Shown here: piece by piece, positions 44,341 to 51,748 of the stretch | How the letters are laid out: each line of letters opens with the position of its first letter | How positions within the stretch are numbered: position 1 is the stretch's first letter | Assembly: GCA_902775475.1 (NCBI GenBank) | Contig: CACYME010000017.1 | Location: 1 to 64,000 of the forward strand | Length of the DNA stretch: 64,000 nucleotides | From: an uncultured Prevotellaceae bacterium | GTDB taxonomy: Bacteria > Bacteroidota > Bacteroidia > Bacteroidales > Bacteroidaceae | Reading direction: 5' to 3' | The notes under the pieces: model-generated | Told to the model about the DNA's origin: nothing | The model's input: only the letters and a program-made list of their open reading frames with translations | Database searches by the model: none | Translations under genes and position numbers: made by a program

Positions 44341-44432
44341 GCTGTTGCGGTTGAATATCGGTATATGGGCGATATACCATCGGTATATAGGCGATATACC
44401 AAAGGTATATGCACGATATACCAACATATACC
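44341..44432. repeat. Array of three GGTATAT-N5-ATATACC palindromes, 22-bp period
   Basis: Palindromes at 44360-44378, 44382-44400 and 44404-44422, start-to-start exactly 22 bp, plus a half-site ATATACC at 44426-44432. The left end begins with GCTGTTGCGGTTGAA (44341-44355), a 15-mer also found at 51045-51059 before another 22-bp repeat. It lies about 80-150 bp upstream of the clpP promoter. Confidence 0.85.
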
Positions 44433-44500
44433 GATGGCTTGCTGTGCAAGGCCAAAAGGAATTCGCACCAGCAGTCATTGGCACCGCATTTCCAGAGGGG

Positions 44501-44541
44501 GCGACAGAAGACGATGGTGAGCGACAACCGTCTTCCGTCGC
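44501..44541 (-). terminator. Hairpin downstream of era
   Basis: GCGACAGAAGACG (44501-44513) pairs with CGTCTTCCGTCGC (44529-44541), one mismatch. There is no T-run after it on the minus strand, so termination is uncertain. Confidence 0.4.
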
Positions 44542-44578
44542 TCCTTCGGGGCTTTTTCAACCGTTCTGCACGGAAAAA

Positions 44579-45529
44579 TCACTCTGGGTTGTAGCCGAAG
44601 TTGTCGAGCTCCCTCTTCGACGAGCGCCAGTCTTTGTCCACCTTGACGAAGACCTCAAGAAAGATGTGCTTGTCGAAGAACTTCTCCAGCGCCTTGCGGG
44701 CCTCGGTGCTCACTTTCTTCAGCGCCACGCCCTGATGGCCGATGATGATGCCCTTCTGCGAGTCGCGCTCCACGTAGATGACGGCGTTGATGTGAATCTG
44801 GCGGTCGTCCTCCTTGAAGCGCTCCACGACGACCTCCACCGAATAGGGAATCTCCTTGTCGTAGTAGAGCAGGATTTTCTCGCGGATGATTTCCGAGACG
44901 AAAAAGCGGGCGGGCTTATCGGTCAGCTGGTCCTTGTCGAAGTAGGCCGGGCTCTCGGGCAGCAGTTCCTGGATGCGCCTCAGCAGCAGGTCTACGCCGA
45001 ACTTGTTCTTCGCCGAGATGGGCAGAATCTCCGCATTGGGCAGCAGCGTGTGCCACCGCTCTACTATCTCAGCAAGCTGCTGGTTCTGGCTGTTCCCCTT
45101 TCCTGCCGAAGAGGACTTCTCGCCTTGTGGACGTCCTTCGGCCGGGCCGGGGGCGAGGCTGTCAATCTTGTTGACGAGCAGGATGACGGGGATGGTCATC
45201 TTCTGCACCTTCTCCAGGAAGTCCATGTTCTTCTCGGGGTTCTCCACCACGTCGGTGACGTAGAGCAGCACGTCGGCATCGGCCAGCGCGCTCTCCGAGA
45301 AGGCCAGCATCGACTCCTGCAGCTTGTAGTTGGGCTTCAGCACGCCGGGGGTGTCGCTGAACACTATCTGCATGTCGTCGGTGTTGACGATGCCCATGAT
45401 GCGGTGGCGCGTGGTCTGCGCCTTGAAGGTGGCTATAGAGATTCGCTCGCCCACGAGCTGGTTCATGAGCGTCGACTTACCCACGTTGGGGTTTCCTACG
45501 ATATTTACAAATCCTGCTTTGTGTGCCAT
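44579..45529 (-). CDS. era: GTPase Era, with an insertion after the G4 motif
   Basis: 316 aa; Era binds the 3' end of 16S rRNA and checks 30S assembly. G1 is GNPNVGKST, G3 is DTPGV and G4 is NKID. The C-terminal KH domain includes VIYVERDSQKGIIIGHQG. It is about 20 residues longer than usual because a low-complexity stretch (APGPAEGRPQGEKSSSAGKG and a short Ser/Asn/Gln tail) follows NKIDSL at about residues 125-150, next to the nucleotide pocket. The KH domain and G motifs are otherwise intact. It lies 76 bp after fabH across a strong hairpin, so it may be separately transcribed or attenuated. Der, often next in this phylum, is absent. Confidence 0.93.
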   Translation of the reverse strand: MAHKAGFVNIVGNPNVGKSTLMNQLVGERISIATFKAQTTRHRIMGIVNTDDMQIVFSDTPGVLKPNYKLQESMLAFSESALADADVLLYVTDVVENPEKNMDFLEKVQKMTIPVILLVNKIDSLAPGPAEGRPQGEKSSSAGKGNSQNQQLAEIVERWHTLLPNAEILPISAKNKFGVDLLLRRIQELLPESPAYFDKDQLTDKPARFFVSEIIREKILLYYDKEIPYSVEVVVERFKEDDRQIHINAVIYVERDSQKGIIIGHQGVALKKVSTEARKALEKFFDKHIFLEVFVKVDKDWRSSKRELDNFGYNPE

Positions 45530-45557
45530 GGCAACTCAGTTTTCTTGTATAGCAAAA

Positions 45558-45591
45558 TCGCGCTCACCAGCCCCGAGGCTGATGAGCGCGA
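45558..45591 (-). terminator. Terminator between fabH and era
   Basis: TCGCGCTCA (45558-45566) pairs exactly with TGAGCGCGA (45583-45591), with an inner CAGCC/GGCTG stem. TTTTGC follows on the minus strand. Confidence 0.8.
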
Positions 45592-45605
45592 CAAGTGTTG
45601 TTCAG

Positions 45606-46607
45606 TTACTTTCCATCGTAAGCCCAGCGCACGAAGTTGGCTCCGTGGACGAAGCCGGCGCCGAAGGCCGTCATGATGATGTTGTCGCCCTTGCGGAGCC
45701 TTGGCTCATACTCCCAGAGTGCCAGGGGTATGGTGGCTGCCGAGGTGTTGCCGAAGCGCTCGATGTTCACCATCACCTTCTCCATGGGCATCTCCAGCCG
45801 CTTGGCCACGGCCTCGATGATGCGCATGTTGGCCTGGTGGGGGATGACCCAGTCGATGTTGTCCTTCGTCAGACCGTTACGCTCAGCGATGAGCGCGCTG
45901 TCCGCCGACATGTTGGTGACGGCATAGCGGAACACCGTGCGACCCTCCTGATAGGTGAAGTGCATGCGGTGGTCTACGGTGAAGTGGCTGGCGGGGCTGA
46001 CGCTGCCTCCTGCCTTCATGTGCAGGAAGGGCAGTCCCATGCCGTCGGTGCGCAGGTAGCTGTCCTGCAGGCCCAGGCCCTCTTCCTCGGTGGCCTCTAA
46101 AAGCACGGCTCCGGCACCGTCGCCGAAGAGCGGACAGGTGGAGCGGTCCTTATAGTCAGTGGCCGACGACATCTTGTCGGCACCGATGAGGATAATCTTT
46201 TTGTAGCGCCCGCTCTGAATCATCGACGTGGCCACGTCGAGCGAGTAGATGAATCCGCAGCAGGCGGCCCAGAAGTCGAACGCCATGGCATTCTTCAGGC
46301 CCAGCTTTCCGATGACGATGCTGGCCGTCGAGGGATAGTGATAGTCGGCCGTCGAGGTGGCTACGATGAGCGCATCAATCTCGTCGGGGTTCACGCCCGT
46401 CTTCTTGATGAGCTGCTTGGCAGCCTTGCGCGCCATATAGGAAGTGCCGAGCCCCTCTTCGGTGAGGATTCGGCGCTCCTTGATTCCGACACGCGTCATA
46501 ATCCATTCATCGTTGGTGTCGACCATGCGCGACAGCTCCTCGTTGGTGAGGACATAGTCGGGCACGTAGCCTCCGATGCCAGTGATGATCGCGTTTACTT
46601 TTCCCAT
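45606..46607 (-). CDS. fabH: 3-oxoacyl-ACP synthase III (FabH)
   Basis: 333 aa; starts fatty-acid synthesis by condensing acetyl-CoA with malonyl-ACP. The catalytic triad is Cys116 in [14 protein letters not shown], His in [14 protein letters not shown] and Asn in [15 protein letters not shown]. Length and order are normal. The ATG overlaps the rpmF stop codon by one base, so the pair is coupled. The yceD-rpmF-fabH order ties lipid synthesis to ribosome supply in many bacteria. Confidence 0.95.
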   Translation of the reverse strand: MGKVNAIITGIGGYVPDYVLTNEELSRMVDTNDEWIMTRVGIKERRILTEEGLGTSYMARKAAKQLIKKTGVNPDEIDALIVATSTADYHYPSTASIVIGKLGLKNAMAFDFWAACCGFIYSLDVATSMIQSGRYKKIILIGADKMSSATDYKDRSTCPLFGDGAGAVLLEATEEEGLGLQDSYLRTDGMGLPFLHMKAGGSVSPASHFTVDHRMHFTYQEGRTVFRYAVTNMSADSALIAERNGLTKDNIDWVIPHQANMRIIEAVAKRLEMPMEKVMVNIERFGNTSAATIPLALWEYEPRLRKGDNIIMTAFGAGFVHGANFVRWAYDGK

Positions 46608-46798
46608 TATTCAGCTACTTCTTCGTCCTTCTTAATAGCTACCTTACCGCGATAGTAGCCGCACGAGGGGCAAACGGTGTGGTAGATGTAGTAGGCGCCA
46701 CAGTTGGGGCAAAGAGCCAGCGTGGGTGCTACTGCCTTGTCATGAGTACGACGTTTAGCGGTACGAGTCTTCGATTGTCTTCTTTTAGGATGTGCCAT
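46607..46798 (-). CDS. rpmF: 50S ribosomal protein L32
   Basis: 63 aa basic ribosomal protein. It begins [20 protein letters not shown] and carries a zinc-ribbon pair CPNC (residues 30-33) and CPSC (43-46), so this is the zinc-binding form of L32. The acidic C-terminal tail KKDEEVAE is typical of Bacteroidetes. It sits 31 bp after the DUF177 gene and overlaps fabH by one base. Confidence 0.97.
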   Translation of the reverse strand: MAHPKRRQSKTRTAKRRTHDKAVAPTLALCPNCGAYYIYHTVCPSCGYYRGKVAIKKDEEVAE

Positions 46799-46829
46799 AA
46801 TGATTTACTATTGATGATTTAACTGTTTA

Positions 46830-47360
46830 CTAACTGTTACCTTTTAGCTTGAGGAGCGCGGCCCAGCGTGGGTCGACAGCCTCTGTAGCGTCCGCATCAC
46901 TGCTTCGGGCAGCCGAAAGCTCGCTGAGCTTCCGCATCATAGCATCGTTGCAATCGCCAGGTTGATGAACGTGCTGGATGGGTACCGCCAAGGCTACCGT
47001 CTCGTAGATGAGCCAAGCCGTGTCGAGCACGGGATGTGCCTCGTCCACGGTGATCACTTCGTCATCGTCGTCGGTGTACGTGTCGCCCAGTTTCACCACC
47101 AGCCGCTGGTCAGCCTCGATGGGCTGGTCCATGGGTTCCAGGCAGCGGTCGCAGGGCACCTGCACGTTGCCTTCAGCATGCAGCAGCAGCTCATAAAAGC
47201 CGACGGCCTTGCGTATAGACCCCGACACGTGCACCGAGCCGTGCTGCAGCTGCGCACCTTCGAGCAAGCCGAAGAACTGGTCATCCAGCTGCCACTCCAA
47301 GGGCGTCACGTCCTCGGCAAGTGCTTTCAAATCAATCTTAAACTGCTCTAAGCTACACAT
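46830..47360 (-). CDS. DUF177 (YceD-like) large-subunit accumulation protein
   Basis: 176 aa from ATG 47360 (MCSLEQFKIDLKAL), two codons inside the frame that opens with GTG 47366. Both are downstream of the -7 box at 47381. It belongs to DUF177, whose members are needed for normal 23S rRNA levels and are nearly always beside rpmF. The conserved metal-like CDRCLEP motif is at about residue 73, and a long acidic loop follows (GDTYTDDDDEVITVDE). It is first in the operon with rpmF and fabH. Confidence 0.88.
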   Translation of the reverse strand: MCSLEQFKIDLKALAEDVTPLEWQLDDQFFGLLEGAQLQHGSVHVSGSIRKAVGFYELLLHAEGNVQVPCDRCLEPMDQPIEADQRLVVKLGDTYTDDDDEVITVDEAHPVLDTAWLIYETVALAVPIQHVHQPGDCNDAMMRKLSELSAARSSDADATEAVDPRWAALLKLKGNS

Positions 47361-47380
47361 ATACACTTTCTAACGAGCTG

Positions 47381-47388
47381 CAAAGTTA
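47381..47388 (-). promoter_or_regulatory. -7 box TAACTTTG for the DUF177-rpmF-fabH operon
   Basis: Exact box on the minus strand, 21 nt before the ATG at 47360. Confidence 0.7.
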
Positions 47389-47542
47389 CAAACTTTTTTT
47401 CTAATAGCGACAACTTTTTTCTACTTTTTTTCTTTTTTGCACACTATTGCCTCGCGTGTGCAAAGGCCGCGCCCCGATGTTCACACACCAGCGACGCGGC
47501 CTGCTCGTCTTGTTCACACCAAGAACGAGAGAGAGATTTCTT

Positions 47543-49126
47543 TCATTTCTTCGTGGTCATGACCATCACTCCCTCATAGTCGGCGGCGGCGTATTTGGCC
47601 TTTCCCTCGGCATCCTTCACGATGCTGATGTTGGCAATCTGCTCCGGCTCAACCTTCCGCAGCTGGTCGTAGGTGGCACGCTGCCCATCGAGCAGGAAGA
47701 GCCACTTCGACATGTTGACGACCTCCGACTGTGTGACGGTCTCGCTGGTCTTTTCCATGTTGCCCTGCAGCTTGAAGGCAACGGGCAGGGTGTACTTCAC
47801 GCGCACGGCCTTGCCCTTATGCATGCCGGGCGTCCACTTCGGCATCGAGTTGACCACGCGTAGTGCCTCGTTGTCGAGACTGGGCGAGATGCTCCTCACC
47901 ACCTTCGGCTCCGTCACCCAGCCTTCGGCATCGACGACGAAGGTGACGATGACGCGGCCCTCCTGCTGGGCATCCATGGCTTCCTTCGGGTAGCGCATAA
48001 TTTCATACAGATACTTCATCATGGCCTGCGCACCGCCGGGGAATTCCGGCATCTGCTCCACCATGTCATAGACCTTCGTGGTGTCTGTCTCCTGCAGCTT
48101 CTTGGGTTCCAGAGGCAAGGTCTGGGCATGCCAGCTTTCGGCCGCCGATGGTTCCACGGGTAAGACCTGCGCATGCCAGTTGCTGTCAGCAGGCGATGTT
48201 ACTGGCAGCTCTGTAGCGCTGACGGCCTGTTCCACCCGGCTTTCCACGTTCTTCACTTGCGGACTGGCAAAGGCCACCAGGGCCAGCCCGGCCACGGGCA
48301 CGACGGCCAGCAGGCGCAGCTGCTGCCATCGGCTACTTCTTTTTCTTGTCATCATACGGATTCGTTTTTTAAGTGATTGATGGTTTAGGTTGTTTGCCAT
48401 CGAGAATAGCTGGTTCCCGACGGACTTTCTTATCAGCAGCAACTGGTACTGCCGGGCGTCGACTCCTCTTTTCAGTACGGCCTCGTCGGCCTCGTATTCG
48501 TGCACCTGCTGCAGCTCGCGGCGCAGCAACCAGGCAGCGGGGTTCCACCACTGCACGGCTGCCACCAAGTTCATCAGCAGCACGTCGAGCGAGTGGTGCA
48601 GGCGGATGTGGGCCTGCTCGTGAGTGAGAATCTCGCGTGGGCTGTCGTCGTAGTCCTGCTGGCTGATGACGATGTGGCGGAAGTAGCTGAAGGGCGACAC
48701 GCCGTCGTCGGGCACCACGTGAAGCCACGTGCCGTCGGCCTGTCGCTCGGTGCGTCCTCGGCGCAGCAGCTGCCTCAGCCGCCAGTGCGACCAGGCATGC
48801 CACAGCAGCGTGGCACCAACACCTATAATATATATAATGTACGCGAATCTTATTATATCCGTCAGGCCCAGCGCCGAATCGGCCCTGTCAGCGGCAGTGC
48901 CTTCCACCTCGGCGAAAACGCCCTCGATGACAATCAGGCCGCGGCCCAGCGCCGAGGGCTCGGCGGTGCTGAAGGGTATCAGCGGCAGCAGTGCCGACAG
49001 CGCCACGGCTGCCAGCAGCGACAGGCGGTAGGCCCGGTGCAGCGTCTCGCGGCTCAGCAGCCACTTCAGCAACAGGTAGAAGCCTATCAGGCAGATGCCC
49101 ATCTTCAATTGATATACGAACAGCAT
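47543..49126 (-). CDS. M56 (BlaR1-like) metallopeptidase fused to TonB C-terminal and plug-like domains
   Basis: 527 aa. Residues 1-110 and 265-290 carry the membrane helices of BlaR1-type sensors. The zinc site HEQAH is at 169-173, with a likely third ligand in EYEADEA (210-216). The penicillin-binding sensor domain of true BlaR1 is absent. Instead a linker with a duplicated WHAQxLPxEP unit (about 316-343) leads to a TonB C-terminal domain (EQMPEFPGGAQAMMKYLYEI to about 455). A final segment (LDGQRATYDQLRKV, ISIVKDAEGKAKYAA, GVMVMTTKK) resembles the end of a TonB-receptor plug. It is third in an operon with a BlaI-type repressor, so it probably cleaves or signals to that repressor in response to an envelope cue. 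Confidence 0.85.
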   Translation of the reverse strand: MLFVYQLKMGICLIGFYLLLKWLLSRETLHRAYRLSLLAAVALSALLPLIPFSTAEPSALGRGLIVIEGVFAEVEGTAADRADSALGLTDIIRFAYIIYIIGVGATLLWHAWSHWRLRQLLRRGRTERQADGTWLHVVPDDGVSPFSYFRHIVISQQDYDDSPREILTHEQAHIRLHHSLDVLLMNLVAAVQWWNPAAWLLRRELQQVHEYEADEAVLKRGVDARQYQLLLIRKSVGNQLFSMANNLNHQSLKKRIRMMTRKRSSRWQQLRLLAVVPVAGLALVAFASPQVKNVESRVEQAVSATELPVTSPADSNWHAQVLPVEPSAAESWHAQTLPLEPKKLQETDTTKVYDMVEQMPEFPGGAQAMMKYLYEIMRYPKEAMDAQQEGRVIVTFVVDAEGWVTEPKVVRSISPSLDNEALRVVNSMPKWTPGMHKGKAVRVKYTLPVAFKLQGNMEKTSETVTQSEVVNMSKWLFLLDGQRATYDQLRKVEPEQIANISIVKDAEGKAKYAAADYEGVMVMTTKK

Positions 49127-49130
49127 GGGG

Positions 49131-49164
49131 AGTTTAGATTTGAGAGTTGAGGATTGAGATTTAG
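49131..49164. repeat. Short AG/T-rich repeats in the DUF6624-M56 gene gap
   Basis: Imperfect repeats of GAGTTTAGATTT, GAGAGTTGAG and GATTGAGATTTAG fill the 34-bp gap, similar in style to the other operon-gap repeats. Confidence 0.5.
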
Positions 49165-50540
49165 GGAATAGCGACGGGCGGGAGCCCTACTTCTGCTCGC
49201 CACTGATTAACCTTCGAGGCATCGAGCAAGGGGCACAGCCTGCCCTCGGCATCGGTCTGAGTGCCATAGCGCTGAGGTCGCCCCTCCCGCACATCGATGC
49301 GGTCTTTCAGAAGCGCCAGGAACTGCGGAGCAACATCGCCCTTTTCAACCGCCTGCTCCATCTGAGGCAGGAACAGCTGCTGCCGCTCCAGACTGGCATG
49401 CTGGAACACCAGCCAGACGGCCTGCGAGGCCAGTTCACCCACCTGTTTCCGGGCGGGGAAGCCTCGGGTGCTGAGCACGTCGCTCACAATCGTCATATTA
49501 AGGCTGTCGGTCTGCATGGCGCGTTGTGCCAGCTTCTCCGTGCGGTGGCCGTCGGCAGGATGTTGGCGGGCAGCCTGCTGCCACAGATTGCGGTCGTACT
49601 GGTCGCGCTCGAACACCCACTCCAGTTTCTCCTTCAGCTGCAGGTCGTAGGCCCATTCCCAGCTGCGTTGCGCAAAGGTGTCACGCAGTTCCGGCAGGAG
49701 GCATGCCGATGGGTCCATGTAGTAGTCCTGCTCCAGGTCTATCCTATGACGGAGATAGGCGAGCGCCTTTGCGCGGCCGCCCGCCGTCAGCATTTTCATG
49801 GCCGTGGCGGTCAGCTGACTGGGCAGTATGTAGCGGTCGTCGGAGAACGCCAGGTCATAGACAGCCACGGCCTCCTCGCAGCGGTTGTCGTCCATCAGCG
49901 AGTCGGCATGGAAGATGAGCATCCAGTAGTCATCCTGCGATGCCGGTGCCGCGTAGGCTTCTGCCTTCTCTGCCTTCAGCCGCTTGATGGCCAGCGCATC
50001 CAGGTCGCTGAGGATAGCGCCCATCGTCTCGATATTGCGCGGGTCGCTGACGTCCCATTGGTAGGTGCCGAAAGTGGGGAACCGGTCTGTCTGGCTCTGA
50101 AAGACATAGACATATCCATCGGTCTTTCCCCGTCGCAGATAGCGGTCTATGCAGATGACGCGCCGGTTCTTGGCCGACACTACCACATTGCGCCATATCT
50201 GTCCTTCGGTCTGTGCAGCGATTGGCTCCTCCGTTAGCAAGCGGTTGACGTGGGTGTCGCCATCGCCGTTGATGACCAGGTCGGGGGCATCGGTCAGACG
50301 GCTGCCATGCGTGAAGCGCAGCGTAGTGGCGCTGCGGCTGCCCATGTAGTGTATGGAATCCACCCGGAAAGGCAGCTCACGACAGACGCTGCGCATGAAG
50401 CGGCTGCTCTCCGTTGCGTGCTGCTGGCCGCAGCCAGCCAGCGCCGCAAGGAGCAGCAGGCCCATGCCCCACCCTGCCATCGTTCTGCTTACAATTATGC
50501 CCAAGTCTTTCAACTTCATAGTCGCTGTCCTTTCATTCAT
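49161..50540 (-). CDS. Lipoprotein with C-terminal DUF6624 domain
   Basis: 459 aa. The ATG at 50540 forms ATGA with the stop of the blaI-type gene; the ATG at 50519 (MKLKDLGIIVSRTMAG) gives a cleaner signal peptide and is equally possible. The lipobox is LAALAGC. Residues of about 45-200 hold a beta-rich region of unknown type (YVYVFQSQTDRFPTFGTYQW). Residues 200-345 look helical, possibly TPR-like. The C-terminus (SDVLSTRGFPARKQVGELAS, AVWLVFQHASLERQQLFLPQ, GRPQRYGTQ, RAEVGLPPV) matches DUF6624. Role unknown. Placement between repressor and sensor peptidase suggests it is the effector or co-sensor of the circuit, anchored in the envelope. Confidence 0.75.
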   Translation of the reverse strand: MNERTATMKLKDLGIIVSRTMAGWGMGLLLLAALAGCGQQHATESSRFMRSVCRELPFRVDSIHYMGSRSATTLRFTHGSRLTDAPDLVINGDGDTHVNRLLTEEPIAAQTEGQIWRNVVVSAKNRRVICIDRYLRRGKTDGYVYVFQSQTDRFPTFGTYQWDVSDPRNIETMGAILSDLDALAIKRLKAEKAEAYAAPASQDDYWMLIFHADSLMDDNRCEEAVAVYDLAFSDDRYILPSQLTATAMKMLTAGGRAKALAYLRHRIDLEQDYYMDPSACLLPELRDTFAQRSWEWAYDLQLKEKLEWVFERDQYDRNLWQQAARQHPADGHRTEKLAQRAMQTDSLNMTIVSDVLSTRGFPARKQVGELASQAVWLVFQHASLERQQLFLPQMEQAVEKGDVAPQFLALLKDRIDVREGRPQRYGTQTDAEGRLCPLLDASKVNQWRAEVGLPPVAIP

Positions 50541-50911
50541 TCGTCTTTAGGGCCACCCATCTCCACCTCACGGATGAGCGCCTTCAGCTCGTCGAGCGAT
50601 ATTTTCTCGTCCTTCACCAGCGCCGAGACGGCACTCAGGTAGCTGCGGCCGAAGAACTTGTTCACCACGTTGGCCAGCGTGCCACCTTTATATTCCTCGC
50701 GCGTGATGCGGGCGAAATACTGGAAGCAACGCGCCGTCAGCGCCCGGTGGCCCAGGAAGCCCTTCTCCTCCAGAATCTTCACCAGCGTGGCCAGCGTGTT
50801 CACGTGCGGCTGCGGCTCGTCGTAGAGGGCCTGCAGCTCGCGCACCTGCATGGGGCCGTGCTCCCACATGCGGTCCATGATTTCTTCTTCTTTCTGAGTC
50901 AGTTGTTTCAT
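50537..50911 (-). CDS. BlaI/MecI/CopY-family transcriptional repressor
   Basis: 124 aa from ATG 50911 (MKQLTQKEEEIMDRMWEHGP), which follows the -7 box at 50945. A winged-helix DNA-binding domain (residues 1-75: VRELQALYDEPQPHVNTLAT, ILEEKGFLGHRAL) is followed by a short dimerisation helix region. Family members bind palindromic operators as dimers and are released when a BlaR1-type protease cuts them. Two AACTAA-N5-TTAGTT palindromes just upstream fit autoregulation. The stop overlaps the next gene in an ATGA, so the three-gene operon is tightly coupled. Confidence 0.9.
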   Translation of the reverse strand: MKQLTQKEEEIMDRMWEHGPMQVRELQALYDEPQPHVNTLATLVKILEEKGFLGHRALTARCFQYFARITREEYKGGTLANVVNKFFGRSYLSAVSALVKDEKISLDELKALIREVEMGGPKDE

Positions 50912-50944
50912 CGTCTTTTGCGGTCTAAATAGATTTTCACGGTG

Positions 50945-50952
50945 CAAAGATA
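50945..50952 (-). promoter_or_regulatory. -7 box TATCTTTG for the BlaI operon
   Basis: Exact box on the minus strand 33 nt before the ATG. The operators start 18 bp upstream of it, overlapping the expected -33 region. Confidence 0.7.
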
Positions 50953-50970
50953 GGCAATAGTTTTTAGATA

Positions 50971-50987
50971 AACTAATCTTTTTAGTT
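50971..50987. promoter_or_regulatory. Putative BlaI-type operator 1 (AACTAA-N5-TTAGTT)
   Basis: Perfect 6-bp inverted repeat with a 5-bp spacer, TCTTT. It is positioned to block the -33 region of the blaI promoter. Confidence 0.7.
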
Positions 50988-50992
50988 AAATA

Positions 50993-51009
50993 AACTAAAT
51001 GAATTAGTT
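50993..51009. promoter_or_regulatory. Putative BlaI-type operator 2 (AACTAA-N5-TTAGTT)
   Basis: Same 17-bp palindrome with spacer ATGAA, exactly 22 bp (about two helical turns) from operator 1, so two repressor dimers could bind on one DNA face. Confidence 0.7.
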
Positions 51010-51044
51010 TTTACTTGTTCAGCATTTCTGGGAGAAAAAAACGA

Positions 51045-51097
51045 GCTGTTGCGGTTGAAATTATTACCACGCTGGGAATGAAATATTCCCACGCTGG
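51045..51097. repeat. 15-mer GCTGTTGCGGTTGAA plus CCACGCTGG repeat, 22-bp period
   Basis: The 15-mer at 51045-51059 is identical to 44341-44355. It is followed by CCACGCTGG at 51067 and 51089 (22 bp apart), with a GGGAAT/ATTCCC palindrome between them (51074-51090) and a T-run after. Confidence 0.8.
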
Positions 51098-51262
51098 TTT
51101 TTTTTTCGACCTGTATGGTCCGTTCATCATCGTCAAAGGTTGACATGAACCCATCTAGGTTCAATATTGGGCTCGCCTTCAACAAACACTTTTCAACAGC
51201 AGGTAGAAAAAAACGGAAAGGCGATGTCACAAAAGCAGCCCCTCGTTCGTTATAATAATAGC

Positions 51263-51748
51263 ATGACAGCAGAAGAGTTCAACCGCAAGATAGGGGCCAT
51301 CAGGCCGGCACTGCTACAGCAGGCACAGCGACTGTCGAATGATGACGACACCGCCGAGGACCTGGTGCAGGAGACGCTGCTACGCCTGTGGGAACAGCGC
51401 GACGAGCTGCCCCGCCACCCCAACATAGGGGCACTGGCCTCCACCATCCTGCGCAACAAATGGACCGACCACTGGCGGCACCAACAGCACACGGTGAACG
51501 ACGAGGCGCTGCTGGCCCGCCACCAGGGCAGCACCACGGGTCCACCCGACGACCTGGAGCTCATCGAGCTCATCGTGAGCACCCTGCCACCGCTGCAACA
51601 GCGCATCTTCCGCATGAAGGAGCTGGAAGGCTACGAAAAGGAGGAAATCATACTCGTCACCGGTTGCACCGACGATAGCCTGCGACAGAACCTGAGCCGT
51701 GCCCGGCGACGCATCCGCGAACTATTCATCAAACTGAGCACCCCATGA
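51263..51748 (+). CDS. ECF-type RNA polymerase sigma factor
   Basis: 161 aa from ATG 51263 (MTAEEFNRKIGAIRPALLQQ). Earlier in-frame ATGs at 51224 and 51167 give non-conserved extensions. Region 2 is AQRLSNDDDTAEDLVQETLL with the core-binding and -10 elements, and region 4 is LPPLQQRIFRMKELEGYEKE plus DSLRQNLSRARRRIRELF. It directs RNA polymerase to a dedicated regulon, often envelope stress in this phylum. The stop overlaps the next gene in an ATGA, so it is co-translated with a probable anti-sigma factor. No standard TAnnTTTG box precedes it, consistent with autoregulation. Confidence 0.9.
   Translation: MTAEEFNRKIGAIRPALLQQAQRLSNDDDTAEDLVQETLLRLWEQRDELPRHPNIGALASTILRNKWTDHWRHQQHTVNDEALLARHQGSTTGPPDDLELIELIVSTLPPLQQRIFRMKELEGYEKEEIILVTGCTDDSLRQNLSRARRRIRELFIKLSTP

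Larger units (their letters stand above)
44242..44578. other. Intergenic region between era and clpP
   Basis: 337 bp holding the clpP promoter (44275), a 15-mer plus three-palindrome array (44341-44432) and a hairpin after era (44501-44541). No coding sequence is supported. Confidence 0.6.
50912..51262. other. Divergent control region between the BlaI operon and the ECF sigma operon
   Basis: 351 bp holding the blaI promoter (50945), two operators (50971-51009) and a repeat array (51045-51097). No TAnnTTTG box is seen for the sigma operon, which may use its own sigma factor instead. Confidence 0.6.

Noticed and set aside
47543-50911. Beta-lactam resistance regulator blaR1/mecR1
   Set aside because: The M56 protein lacks the penicillin-binding sensor domain and there is no beta-lactamase or PBP gene in the operon.
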